DNA of 64,000 nt from Adiantum capillus-veneris (Eukaryota > Streptophyta > Polypodiopsida > Polypodiales > Pteridaceae), in assembly GCA_014529385.2 (NCBI GenBank), contig CM043968.1, positions 3,744,501 to 3,808,500 on the forward strand, written 5' to 3'. This document shows positions 33,605 through 45,134 of this stretch, piece after piece. Below the pieces are notes generated by a model. That model was given only the letters and a program-made list of their open reading frames with translations, was not told the DNA's origin and did no database searches. The position numbers were made by a program, and so were the translations under genes. Numbering within the stretch: the stretch's first letter is position 1; each line of letters begins with the position of its first letter.

Positions 33605-34760
33605 ATGTCAAACAAGAGACCACCTGGTGGGGAGCAGCCATCTGGCTCTTCTTTTGGTTGGTTCGCATCCCAGGTGGGCTCCCACTCGGGGTGGACATCG
33701 CCTCCAGTGGACCCGAGTCTTGAGGCGGTGAGAACAAGCAAATAAATAAAGATTATTTCTGACTAGTTAACCCTAAACCATGAGTATCATAGGTTTATTT
33801 TTGTTATTTGAAGGCATGGCCATCCTACACCTACTCTACTCAGGTTCCTCCACCGGTCGTAGATCCAGACCTACAGCGGGCTCTCTCTTTACGAGACCAG
33901 TACCTCTGTTTGACGGAGGGATTGTTTGGCCTCTACACTCCGCAACAGCTTGCGACCTATGGTCTTTCTCCGCAGTCCACACCACGAGGGAGTCAGGGAG
34001 GGACTCCTTACATCCAGAGCCTCGCACCGACGGCACCTCAGTCTACGGCCCCTTCTTATCATCCTACTCCCCTTCCTTCGTAGGGTCCCACTCCCATGTC
34101 ATCACAGGGTCCCACTCCCATGGCATCACATTGTCCCACTCCCATGGCATCATAGGGTCCCACACCACTCCATCCCACTCCTCCTTCGCTAGAACACTGT
34201 CGACGCACTTCCTCTAGCGGCACGCATCGACGCTCATCTCAAGGTAGCGAGCGCCGGGAGAGGCAAAGCGGCAGGGGATCTTGTGGCTTCTCTTGTTTTG
34301 GTAGTGGCGAGGGAACGGAGTCTCCTATTTTAGAGCGTGATGTCCCTGACGCAGAGGACGAGGATACTGACGCACCCGTGTCTGACAGGCATGGGTGCTA
34401 CTATAGGGTAAAATATGGCGGGGAGGTGGACTTTGATACAGCACAGGGCAAAGTGTTTCGATGTTATCTTCAGATTCTTATACATTCGACATATAAGAAC
34501 TGTTATGTAAAGTTAGAGATCAACTGTCCGATCATGCACGCTACATTGAGGACGTGCTGCATGCTAGATTTCCAAATGCCCCCAATCAATGTTTTTCACA
34601 ACATTTGGTTGGAGGGCTACATAAAAACATTTTTAAAAAACAAGAAGTCGAGTGTACGATGCGTAGCAGCCGACCAGGTTTGAGATCCAGACATGAGCTA
34701 TTGCGGTGGCAACATGGCAGATGCAGAGTGGGAATGGCCAATGCAAGAAAAGATTGATTA
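33605..34760 (+). pseudogene. Transposon-type protein gene of CACTA-2
   Basis: Exon 1 starts at ATG 33605 (MSNKRPPGGEQPSGSSFGWF) and reaches a GT donor at 33728. An 86-nt intron ends in AG at 33813. Exon 2 continues in phase (AWPSYTYSTQVPPPVVDPDL, LSLRDQYLCLTEGLFGLYTP), with a stop at 34081-34083. The same frame continues as four tandem 8-residue units (GPTPMSSQ, GPTPMASH, CPTPMAS plus stop, GPTPLHPT) at 34084-34165. RRSSQGSERRERQSGRGSCG and an acidic patch (DVPDAEDEDTDAPVSD) follow. A later frame has DVLHARFPNAPNQCFSQHLV. The Pro/Ser-rich, low-complexity N-terminus is like En/Spm accessory proteins; the exact family is not clear. Confidence 0.5.
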
Positions 34761-35428
34761 GGTTGCAACGGGCTCATCCTATAGACAACAACGCGAAGCT
34801 CGCACCAGACAAACTCCCACATACTATGGCTCGGGAGGCAAAGCAGCCTGGAAGGACAAATATGTAAGATTGATTAAGATACAACCTAAAGTGATGATTA
34901 TAAAGATTATAGTTGATGATTTTTTATTGTTCTGGTTAACTTAGGAAAAGTATCACTCTTACTCGACCAACCAGAGAGGTGGTCAAGTATCGAGAGCGAC
35001 ATATATAATTTGATACTTGGTGATGGTTGTTCAAGAACAACCACATCTCTCATAAGCAATTCGACATAGCGGTTGGATCACTACAAGCGGTAAGTTTAAA
35101 CAAATAATTTTGTATCAATTGTTTTGAGATATTGATAATTGTTTAATTTGGTTTGGGTTTATGTAGAGTCAATGTGATCAAACGTACGTACCTCTAGACG
35201 ACGCGATGAGAACAAGGAGGATAGATAGAAAAATATTTGTCCAAACTTTCGTAAAGTCCCAATGTGGCACAATGTATACACAACTATTTTCATTTTATTT
35301 GTAACTTTTTTAAATAGTTGATCTTCTGCACATTGAATTGTCAAGGTAAAGTAAGTTCAATTCAATTCTTTGTTTTTTTTGTATACTCTTTTAAAAAACA
35401 ATTGATGTTTCATTGTTTTATGCAGGTA
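34761..35428. other. Non-coding interior of CACTA-2
   Basis: AT-rich sequence with short open stretches only (for example RQTPTYYGSGGKAAWKDKY near 34808-34863, followed by a possible GTAAG donor). No terminal repeat seen. Confidence 0.35.
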
Positions 35429-35481
35429 AAAAATAAAGGTGCTAATTTGGGCCACCTACCCAAATGAGCACCTTTATTTTT
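35429..35481. repeat. Hairpin before the CACTA-2 subterminal array
   Basis: AAAAATAAAGGTGCT pairs exactly with AGCACCTTTATTTTT, and inner ATTTGGG pairs with CCCAAAT around a short loop. The combined stem is 22 bp with one bulge on each side. It lies about 240 bp from the 3' terminus. Confidence 0.85.
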
Positions 35482-35700
35482 GAATAGGTATTTAGCAATA
35501 ATTAGCACGGTAATAGGAGCGGCAATTGATGTGCTGATAGAAGCAGGTATATTACCACATCTATTACCGTGATTATTGCTTTCAAACCACTATCGTGATA
35601 TGAGCAGTGGTTATTGCCGCATAGGTAATATTTTCTCTTTCCATTTTCCTTTGTTTTTTCGCGGCAATGCTAGCGGTTATAGACTACTCCTCATATAGTG
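35430..35700 (+). mobile_element. CACTA-type 3' end (CACTA-2)
   Basis: Ends in TCCTCATATAGTG (35688-35700), i.e. CACTATATGAGGA read inward from the end. The preceding 230 bp are rich in ATTACCG/GGTAAT/GCGGCAAT words in both orientations, a subterminal repeat pattern. An imperfect hairpin sits at 35429-35481. The 5' terminus was not found. Confidence 0.55.
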
Positions 35701-36182
35701 AAGGATATCACATTTATGTACATTTATTAGTCAAGTTCTCTTTATGAGCTATGATCATTATTATGTCCGATCTAACGTTTTGTATCCATTTTGAGCATTC
35801 AAGAAATCTATAAATAAATACGTGTGCGAGAAAAATGCTCACTCTTGCATGAAGGAAGATTGCACTAAGTGCCTTTGTTATTCTTCTGTTGCATGAGGGG
35901 AGATTGCATCCAATGCCTTTGTTATTCTTCTCTCCTCTTATCTCTTCCCTCTCATCATGCTGGTGTTGCACTCTGCTCTAGGAGGTGCATTTGCGAATGC
36001 TTGCTCTCTTTTCCTCGCTCTCTATCTCACTTTGTTCGTGTATAGCTTTGATAACGCACTTGTGTGAGTTCGTGTATAGCTTTGATAACGCACTTGTGCG
36101 ACTTGCCAAATCTGTCGTTTTATGGCTTGTAGTATGTTATTCTCAATATTTTGCAGGACACTCTACGCTCCTGTCTATAGCA
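35701..36182 (+). repeat. Copia-type LTR end (copia 4), left border unknown
   Basis: A classic primer site at 36184-36196 follows a CA end at 36182, so the sequence to its left should be an LTR. It contains a 34-bp tandem duplication at 36034-36101 and two diverged copies of a 'gattgca...tgcctttgttattcttct' segment near 35867 and 35905. I could not find the TG start or a partner LTR. Confidence 0.5.
36034..36101. repeat. 34-bp tandem duplication
   Basis: GTTCGTGTATAGCTTTGATA and the following 14 bases occur twice head-to-tail at 36034-36067 and 36068-36101 with one or two differences. Confidence 0.92.
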
Positions 36183-36183
36183 A

Positions 36184-36196
36184 TGGTATCAGAGCC
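36184..36196 (+). promoter_or_regulatory. Primer-binding site of copia 4 (initiator-Met tRNA)
   Basis: TGGTATCAGAGCC, one base after a terminal CA. Exact match to the copia primer site. The internal region to its right is not recognisable. Confidence 0.8.
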
Positions 36197-37110
36197 TTTG
36201 AAACGATCTTGAAATTGTGACTACTGCTGCTAAGGAAGCATTAATATTGGGAGGAAAACAACTACATTGACAAGAGCTAAGTAACCTTGAATCTTTCTTT
36301 CATGATATAGGAATGCATCCGTATTTTATGTGGAAAACAATGATTAAAGACCAAATCTTAAATTACATTTTGAATGAGCGCATAAAGGTTGATTTTTAAA
36401 TTAGCAAGCATGGCAAGATAATTGTTTCTATTTTTCAATCTCACATAATCTATATACATATAGAATACATATCATAAGAAGTAGTAAAAGGGCCCAACGG
36501 GGTTCGAAAGGCCTCGATGACCTACATCTTTGGTGGGATAGAAGAAAAAAGTGTAGAAGAGAGAAAAGCAAAATAAATAGAATCAATTTTTTCTTTTTCT
36601 ACTAATAGGAAGTAACCCCAAGAGAAAAGCATATATATGAGAAGATGAAGAAGAAGAAGATTGTAGAAGAAGATGAAGATAAACAAGAGTTGTTGTCGAC
36701 AACCTTTAATCTCGTATAGGAACATTCAAGGGTGTTGTAAAACAAAGGAGAAGGGACAAAACCAAATGTTATTTTTTTCTATGATCTCGAGCCGAAAATT
36801 ACCAAGGTGATTGTTTTGATTGCACCCAAAAGAAGCAATATAGACAACATCTGCCACAACATCAAAGTCCTCTCTCACCATCGCACTTATGGAGCATCTC
36901 ACTACTTCAAACTCGGCTCCCACGAATTCCGCTCGCTAGAAATTATAGCTATTAGCTCTGCTGCAACTCCAATTTGACTAGCCATAGAGGTTCTAACCTC
37001 GACTGCTCATTCCATTCTAGTCGAGGATGGCAGCCTTAGACCCAACAACTTTCTTGTGGTTGTTTCTTTGGCGATATACTTGATTCTATTGGAGAATTTT
37101 CTACATTAGG
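36197..37110. other. Unassigned sequence right of the copia 4 primer site
   Basis: Two short minus-strand ORFs (36522-36725, 36726-36923) have no motif. A GGTTCGAAAGG word near 36494 resembles a pol III B box but has no A box at the right distance. No coding domain of a retroelement is seen. Confidence 0.35.
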
Positions 37111-37232
37111 CATTGATGAGGTGGGGAATCTCCCCCACCCCCACTATTCTGGGCTGAAACAGGCGAGGCGGGAGCCGAGCCTGTTCCGTGTCCTGAAACA
37201 GTGGGGGTGGGGGAGATTCCAAGCTGTCATGC
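37111..37232. mobile_element. MITE-like foldback hairpin
   Basis: Perfect 21-bp inverted arms (GGAATCTCCCCCACCCCCAC plus T) lie at 37125-37145 and 37200-37220. Imperfect outer arms read 'ggcattgatgaggtgg' and 'ggcatgacagcttgg'. Inside is a second nested stem (GAAACAGGC with GCCTGTTCC). There is no coding capacity. The size of about 120 bp and TIR structure fit a MITE; the superfamily cannot be assigned. Confidence 0.7.
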
Positions 37233-37258
37233 CCAATCGTAAGGCTGCACATGTCCAC

Positions 37259-37335
37259 ATTTTTTTAATAAGTTTACGTTTTGTTACATGGTTTCATTTT
37301 TTTAATAAATTTACGTTTTGTTACATGGTTTCATT
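37259..37335. repeat. 37-bp tandem duplication
   Basis: TTTACGTTTTGTTACATGGT and flanks occur twice with a 37-bp period (ACG at 37276 and 37313). Confidence 0.9.
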
Positions 37336-38744
<1,409 letters not shown>

Positions 38745-39049
38745 TTCTCATGCAACCATCCAACTATTTCTCTCTCTGCTTATCGTCCTCCCTCTCACAC
38801 TCGGATTGACACTACTGTTTTTCTTTACTCACTCACCCGCTACCTGCCATGCAACCACTTTGGTAGGCCGCATGTGCATTGGCTTGGTTGTGATTTCCAG
38901 CTTTTTCATGGCCTGACCTCTTAAGGTTATTATCTAAAGCAACCTAAGATAACCTTGGACGGCTGTTTGCCCTACATACATGGCTCGCCTTGTTGCATCC
39001 CATAGAACCTGCATGATTTCTTGGGCTCCTTCCCACTGGGTGGTGAGCT

Positions 39050-39493
39050 CATGACCCTCAGGACTAAGTAACACCCATATTTAAGAGGGGGAGGTAATGG
39101 GATCAAAGGTGGAGAAGCTCTTGCGCAAAAGCAGAGGAGATCACAGCCGCAACAGTCAAATCAAAAAATAAACCTAGACTGGCACTAAACCTGGACAACC
39201 TGGAAAATCCACATCACCTCACAATATAAGGCCATAAAAACAACTAGACATACATGATGCATGTGTGGGTGAGGTGGTTAGTCCATGTGACCCTCAACCT
39301 GAACCGCAAGGCCATCGGTTCAAAACCCAGTAGCATGCCTCGTTTTTTCGGTTGGCCGAGTTTACTGTGCCTCGTTTTTTATGTGGCCATGTTTAGTGAG
39401 CCTCCAGATCCCACCCCTCAACCCAGACCGTCGATCCCATTACTCCACCCTGCATTTAATATGGGTGTCACTTAGTCCCAAGGGCTTGTGACC
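39050..39493. mobile_element. Foldback element with SINE-like pol III boxes
   Basis: Diverged inverted arms of about 60 bp lie at 39050-39110 and 39433-39493 ('ggactaagtaacacccatat' against 'atgggtgtcacttagtccca'). Inside, GAGGTGGTTAGTCC (39271-39284) resembles a pol III A box and ATCGGTTCAAAACCC (39314-39328) a B box, about 40 bp apart. This fits the tRNA-like head of a plant SINE or a foldback element that captured one. No coding capacity. Confidence 0.5.
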
Positions 39494-39694
39494 CCAGGTT
39501 TTAGAGTTCACTCTCATTAGTTAGATCCCTGAGATTTATTTGGATTCTTCAAGTACATTCAAACCACTGTTGCAAGACCTATTAATCATTGAAACCCACA
39601 TACACAAAGAACATTGGCAAAAGACGCTTGAGCATGAAATTATGTTGAAAGCAAAGAAACAACAGACACTTAGTGCTAATGATAAACAAGATAA

Positions 39695-39877
39695 CATGAG
39701 TGTACACAACATGACATTCATCAAGATGGCGGCAATCCCGTAAGAGCTGACGATAAAGATCCAGGTCACCATGATCGACATGAGAGAAGGTACCTAAGAC
39801 AAGGATACCGTGACAATGACAAAGAATATAGAAGGAATCCTAGCCACAATGATGCTAATCTTGAAGGACTCCCATGA
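39695..39877 (+). pseudogene. Basic gag-like ORF scrap
   Basis: One frame of 60 codons is highly charged (DPGHHDRHERRYLRQGYRDN, DKEYRRNPSHNDANLEG) before a TGA. This resembles the Arg-rich linker before the zinc knuckle in some gypsy Gags. There is no knuckle or capsid motif, so the call is weak. Confidence 0.25.
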
Positions 39878-40687
39878 TTGTAGACATAACTCTACGATGC
39901 ACACACTCACACTAATAAAACGGACGAACACAGAATATCCCCCTCTATCTCTCGTTACCAAAGCTTCATGGCTCACTTCAGATAGCTGCAACCACACATA
40001 TTGCCTCACCTTTGGGGGTGGCATCTCATAGAAGATCTTCATCATTTGGGGCTCACTACGAGTAGCCTACCAAAGTACAACAATGATGCAATCAACAAGG
40101 CACACATCTTTTGGCCAACAGTCATAGCCATCACTACAAAGCAAAATATTCTCATTCACAAGTTTCCATATTAGTTCATGAGAATAGCCCATGCTAACCA
40201 GGTTTCAATTACAACTTGTGATTGTCGATAATGTGTGATGACAACAATCTCCGTTATTAAAATCTGGATATACCATTGCAAGCAATTCTTTTCTCCTGAA
40301 AATAAGCAAATTTCTTTATCTTGCTCTCCCCACAAACCATTGGCCTAATTATGATGTATGATCATGCTTATTATTGATATTGCTTTTTTTTCTTTTTTCT
40401 TGTTATGCCATCTTTGATATTGCTTCTAATCCTTCTTTATGGATAGCCAAAGTTATTGGGGGGTACTTACATCTATGTCAAAATTTGATTACAATACATT
40501 TTCATTAGGAGATCTACTTTAGCCTATCCTATCAAGTGGTCATTGGTCTTCATCCGATCATCTCATATCTTTCTATTTCATCGTGAGTTCAATTAGTATT
40601 TATGGATTAGCTTCATGTGATGCAAGAAATTTCTAAATGTGTTCTAATAATATACATCTAGCAAGATCATCTCAAGTATCTCTGGTG

Positions 40688-40693
<6 letters not shown>
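39878..40693. other. Unassigned sequence
   Basis: No ORF with a motif and no terminal repeats. AT-rich to the right, ending in a microsatellite. Confidence 0.35.

Positions 40694-40741
<48 letters not shown>
40694..40741. repeat. (CT)n microsatellite
   Basis: About 24 CT units. Confidence 0.95.
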
Positions 40742-40743
<2 letters not shown>

Positions 40744-40810
40744 GTATCTTTATACCTAGATGCCATATATAATACACTTTCCTAGTGCTTATTCTACTCC
40801 CTTTCTTATT

Positions 40811-41146
40811 TTAAGATCTCCAAGTTGCTTCAACAATTCCAATTTTCTCACACACATACCTATCAACCTCTCACCATCTCTCCCAAAACAGAAGTATACA
40901 CCCCTAGACTAAGACACACACACACACACACACATAGTATATATTTGAAATATTTTAAGCAAAGAAGACATAGACAAGATTTGAGAGCACACAACATAGC
41001 ATAAGAGAGGAATCTTGCACTTGAATGGCCTAAATATTGTAGCTCAAAACTCCACAGTACCTCTTGTGGATTTTGGTATTTAATATAAGCCCCGCTTTAC
41101 ACTTAGTTCCACTTTACTCTTTGTGTGGTGGATACCACTTATTGCA
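40811..41146 (-). repeat. 3' LTR of the second element C copy
   Basis: On the minus strand it starts TGCAATAAGTGG after the purine tract and contains a (TG)n block at 40913-40933. It contains the uninterrupted GGGAGAGATGGTGAGAGG near 40870, the empty-site version of the element A insertion point. The far end is set only by loss of homology. Confidence 0.7.
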
Positions 41147-41479
41147 CGCCCCTCTATATGGTGAGTTCTCACTAATTATTTACAAGCGAGCCATAGTGGC
41201 TTATTGGAAAAATAAGCTATAACACTATGCAAATAAAAATGACCGCAAATAGTTTATTGCTGATGCCTTTCCTCAACTCCCAAAGTTTCAATCTGCACAA
41301 CATCAATCATTGTTAGTAAAAATAGAGAGACAACACAATAATTAACCATTACATGCCAGCTATCCCGCTTGTAGTTAACCACATACAATAGGAGGTTGCC
41401 CAATCTCGTAACATCTCTTCCACCAAGGATAGCACCTGTCCTTAGTTGCTCAATAGAGAATCAACTGGACCGTGAGTGA
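41147..41479. other. 3' untranslated part of element C, second copy
   Basis: Between the integrase remnant and the LTR on the minus strand. No ORF with a motif is seen. Confidence 0.4.
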
Positions 41480-42266
41480 TGAAATGTGTGAAGATAATCT
41501 GGGAAGTTTTAAAAAAAAAAACAGGCATCCATTTAGCATCTTCTCTAGGGTGGCTTTTAAAAGTCAAAAGAGAACGATTATAAACCATGCCAATGCGTAT
41601 AGTGATGGTCTCATGATCAACTATTTGATTAGGAATGATTTTCTCTTCTTGATCTACAAGTGTAGGTGGTTCTTTATATATATGATGTGCAGATAGGGAT
41701 CCTCCACAGGGTCATAATTAATGTGAAATGCATTGTGAATGTGCTAGTATGAAGGTAAATTCTAAGCGAAATGAAACATTATTTATCACAATAAAAATTT
41801 TGAATGGACCATAAAAATGAGGATCAAGCTTAACAAAACATTTATATTAATACTTTTAATTCTTTTCAATTCGAAGCATAACATAATGTACTTTCTTAAA
41901 TTCATATGCATTGTGACGCTTATTAGGTGCTTAATGTACAATTCTTGTAAATGCTTAATAGCAGAGTGAATGCTTACATAAATGTCATGAAAATTTGCAG
42001 TGAAAGTGTTGGCAACATGGACAATGTTAGAAAGCCTTGAAGCAGGAGTAGGGAGGAGTGACCATACACAATCTCATATGGAGATTTACTTGTAGGAGAG
42101 TGAGTGATGTTGTTATAAGCAAACTGTAAAATATATAGATAATCATCCCATTTCTTTGGTGAGAAGACACATAAACTTTCAATAAATGAATGATAGTGTG
42201 ATTAGTGACTTTTGTTTGACCATTAGATTTATAATTTAAACTCAACATAAACCTAAATCTAATCAA
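41480..42266 (-). pseudogene. Integrase C-terminal remnant of element C
   Basis: SNGQTKVTNHTIIHLLKVYV matches the integrase block containing the third catalytic residue (NGQxE), here with Lys in place of Glu. NLHMRLCMVTPPYSCFKAF corresponds to the SPYEIVYG..P block, partly out of frame. Further down, a KLDPHFYGPFKI stretch is the GPY/F motif, and RSLLTFKSHPREDAKWM resembles the end of a chromodomain. Several frame changes are present. Confidence 0.7.
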
Positions 42267-42605
42267 ATGTTAAATCCTAAACCTAAATGTAATGTAACTC
42301 AAATCTAAATCCAATCTAATCTTAAATCTAACCTAGCTAACCTTAAATCTTGCCCTAATCTTAAATCTAATGTAAATATAAATCTAATCTAGTCTCTCAA
42401 CATAAACCTAAATCTAACATAAACATAAATGTAATCTAACCTAAATTTAAATTTTAACATAATCTTAAGTCTAACCTAATTTTAAATTTAGCATAAATTT
42501 TAAATATAAGTTAAATGTAATCTAACTTAACCTTAGATTTTAATCTAACCTAATTTTAAATGTAATTGTAAATCTAACCTAACCGTAAATCTTAATATAA
42601 CATTT
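42240..42605. repeat. Degenerate TAAATCTAAC-type low-complexity array
   Basis: About 360 bp built from TAAATCTAA, CCTAAATC and TAATCTAACC words with no fixed period. It is not a canonical plant telomere array (CCCTAAA), although single steps resemble one. Confidence 0.8.
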
Positions 42606-42636
42606 CATTTCATATTGTCTCTACTTTTTATCTCTC

Positions 42637-42697
42637 TCTCTCTCTCTCTCTCTTCCTCTCTCAATGTGTGTGTATGTGTTTTTTGTTTATGCATGTG

Positions 42698-42761
<64 letters not shown>

Positions 42762-42799
42762 GACACAATGTGTGTGTGTGTGTATGTGTGGGTGTGTGT

Positions 42800-42862
<63 letters not shown>

Positions 42863-42890
42863 GAGAGAGAGAGAGTGGGAGAGCACGGAT
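42637..42890. repeat. Compound microsatellite: (CT)n, (TG)n, 48-base G run, (GA)n
   Basis: CT tracts at 42637-42660 and 42702-42758, a TG tract to 42813, then 48 consecutive G (42814-42861) and a short GA tract. ORFs across it are artefacts. Confidence 0.95.
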
Positions 42891-43079
42891 TTACCTGTTT
42901 CGTTAGAGCGCCGAAATTCAGATATGAGATCTGAGTATTTGGCGCTCTCAGTTTACTTTTTACCCCTGTCGATGTCGCCATGGGCGTCGCTGTGCAACAA
43001 AGAAAATAGCGACGCTGTGGATTTTAACTTTTGAGCGTCGCACTGCAAGCGTCGCTACTGTGAAGTACCTCTTGTAGTG
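42891..43079 (+). mobile_element. CACTA 3' end (CACTA-3)
   Basis: Ends in GTACCTCTTGTAGTG (43065-43079), a CACTACAAGAGGTAC-type terminus. GCGTCGC/GCGACGC subterminal words in both orientations lie at 42985-43060. A hairpin (GAGCGCC...GGCGCTC) sits at 42906-42947. Neither coding region nor 5' end was found. Confidence 0.65.
42906..42947. repeat. Hairpin before the CACTA-3 subterminal array
   Basis: GAGCGCCGAAATTCAGAT and the complement of AGATCTGAGTATTTGGCGCTC form a roughly 18-bp stem with small mismatches. It lies about 150 bp from the 3' terminus. Confidence 0.8.
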
Positions 43080-43082
43080 ATC

Positions 43083-43137
43083 GTTTTGTGTTGTGCGCAG
43101 TGCGAGAGTGCTCGTGCTTCTGTAGAGTGCTATGAAG
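43083..43137 (+). repeat. Left arm of an inverted repeat split by element B
   Basis: TTTTGTGTTGTGCGCAGTGC ... CTGCTTCTGTAGAG-type sequence ends in AGTGCTATG and is repeated in inverted orientation at 62008-62059. Without element B the two arms would lie about 300 bp apart, a foldback or MITE-like unit into which element B inserted. Confidence 0.75.
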
Positions 43138-43142
43138 AAGAG

Positions 43143-43430
43143 TGTTGAGCCAGTAGAGGATCACACCCACATTTTTGCTCACACTCATCATTTTTGTAAC
43201 CATTGATTGTAATAAATGTCTTTCCGACATTGATTTTGAATTAAGCCATTCATTAAGTAACGGGACTCAATTGAGTTTCCAGCTTGTAATCCCGAAGTAA
43301 TTTCACTTGCCGATGTAATTAGTTAGAGATGTTCTCACCTCCAAGGTTGAGGTATATAAGCCAAAGTTTTGTAACCTAAGGGAGATTCAGATTATTAATC
43401 AAAGGGAGTTTTTGAGCGCCGTGACTGTGT

Positions 43431-43467
<37 letters not shown>

Positions 43468-43707
43468 TTATCTACTTGCTACACGAGCTACGGAGCCGCC
43501 ATTGGAGAAGCGACACCGCCATTGTGTTAGCAATGGCGAGAGCTACGCACAGATACCAAGAGTGCGCGCTATCGGCTTCTATGTGTGGTAAGTTCCTACG
43601 AGCTTCGGTGTGAGTTTTCTTCCAACTCGTGTGTCGGAATGGAGCGTGCAGCATATCAATGGAACCACAACTATTTAGCTTCCGCTAGCGGCGTAACCGC
43701 CTTAACA
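43143..43707 (+). repeat. 5' LTR of element B (with internal deletion)
   Basis: 565 bp, against 939 bp for the 3' LTR. It jumps from 'gaaccacaac' to 'tatttagcttccgctagcgg'; the missing piece corresponds to about 61341-61725, with an AC microhomology at the junction. TATA box GTATATAAG at about 43352-43360. A (GA)n tract near 43435 is longer than in the 3' LTR. Confidence 0.93.
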
Positions 43708-43709
43708 TT

Positions 43710-43728
43710 TGGCGCCGCTGCCGGGGAC
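43710..43728 (+). promoter_or_regulatory. Primer-binding site of element B
   Basis: TGGCGCCGCTGCCGGGGAC, two bases after the LTR. This matches the TGGCGCCGTTGCCGGGGA site (attributed to tRNA-Asp) used by Athila-type elements, with one difference. Confidence 0.88.
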
Positions 43729-45134
43729 GAGAGCCCTAAGTAGGTGACCTTAGACTAATCCTACGAGGTGAGTCGTATAAACTACTTTGTATACTTTAGT
43801 TAGAAAAGATCTAGGAGTGGTGGACTCCGAGGATCTCGAGAGATTCTAGGAAGTGGGGTATTCCTGGGTCTTCCGTGTTGACAGTATTTTTAGTTTAGCT
43901 TAGATTTGTTTGTTGTTTTGTTGGTGTTGAGTAGTTGTTGATAGAAGAAGAATTTGCTAGTCCGTGAGTGACAGTGGATCTCTTTAAAATCACAATTACC
44001 AAACCCATTTTATGATTAGGAATAGCTTAGGTAGGACTTCATTTGATCCTGATCTAGAGCTAGTAATCATTGGAGTATTTGCTTGATATGGTTGATTGCA
44101 TGTTAGATCACTAAACCGTCGAGTTAGTAGTGAAACTTGCAATAAACAAAAGTCAGAGAAATTTTCTGTGTATCTGGGAGTTGCTGAGCACTAGAGAAAG
44201 CTTTAGGAAGGATTCTGTGCCAAAAAATTGGAAATCTGCAACTTTAGACATCATACGCGTATGATGTCTAAATGACCAAACAGAGACCAAAACAGAAATT
44301 TTGACTTTACCAGAGTGTTCAAAAGGGGGGTTATACCCTAATTTCAACTTTAAAACAAGAGCATTAACACTCAAAGAAACCCAAAAAGACAAGTCGGAGT
44401 CCAAGAAACGCAAAGAATAGGAAATTTTGGATTCAGATCTTGTTTTTACATTCAAACCTGACAAAAACACTTGAAACTCAATTATAAACATTGAAGAAGG
44501 CTTAAAACCAAGAATAGTCAAAATCTGGGACAAAAGACATCATACGCGTATAATGTCTTTTGGCACATCCAATGCTTATTCTTGATATCTGACCTGACAA
44601 GATTGTTACAAGCACTGTAGGAAGCATAAATATCAAGTTTTGACCCAAATTGATGAAAAAGACATCATACGCGTATGATGTCTTTGACCTAATTTTGGAC
44701 ATATTTTGATACTTTGCTAACACAGATCCATTGTAATAGCTGTCTAGAGGTTATATTTCAAGTTTCATCCCATTTGGATCACAATTGACCCAAAAAACAA
44801 GTCAAAAGCGGAAAATTGCCAAGAAAAGCCTAAATTAGCCATAACTTGCTCAAACAGAGTTCAAACTGAATTTTGTGAGTGGACAGAGCATAAGGGGGCT
44901 ACTGAGAGTGAGCATAACCAAAATAGTCTAAATCTGTGAAAAAAGACATCATACGCGTATAATGTCTTTTTCAGCATAACTGCAACAAAATTCTCACTTG
45001 ATGAAACAGAAGTTGTCCAACTGACAAGATTAAACAATTGACCAAGTATCAATCAGTTTGGATCAATTCTGACCACAAAAACTTGGGATCACAAATTGCC
45101 GAGACGGAGAAGTTAAAGTCCTTTAGGGGAATTG
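43729..45134 (+). other. Long 5' leader of element B with four palindromes
   Basis: About 1.4 kb without an ORF of its own. It contains palindromes at 44247-44268 (extends to a 30-bp perfect palindrome 44243-44272), 44536-44557 (one mismatch), 44661-44682 (28 bp perfect with flanks) and 44945-44966 (one mismatch). Start-to-start distances are 289, 125 and 284 bp. The core is GACATCATACG followed by its reverse complement, with CGCG at the centre. Confidence 0.9.

Larger units (their letters stand above)
40811..42266 (-). mobile_element. Second copy of element C, 3' fragment (minus strand)
   Basis: On the minus strand an integrase fragment (42266 to about 41480) is followed by a purine-rich stretch (GAGGGGCG) and an LTR (41146 to about 40811). 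The LTR is homologous to the split LTR at 9322-9617 plus 20058-20137. This gives the 3' end of the family, and the plus-strand copy gives its 5' end. The upstream part is truncated at the low-complexity region starting near 42240. Confidence 0.75.

Noticed and set aside
36486-36505. GGGGTTCGAAAGGCC, a B-box-like word
   Set aside because: No A box at a suitable distance upstream and no tRNA fold.
42605-43034. ORFs with poly-Gly, poly-Pro or Val-Cys repeats
   Set aside because: Translation of the compound microsatellite and G run.
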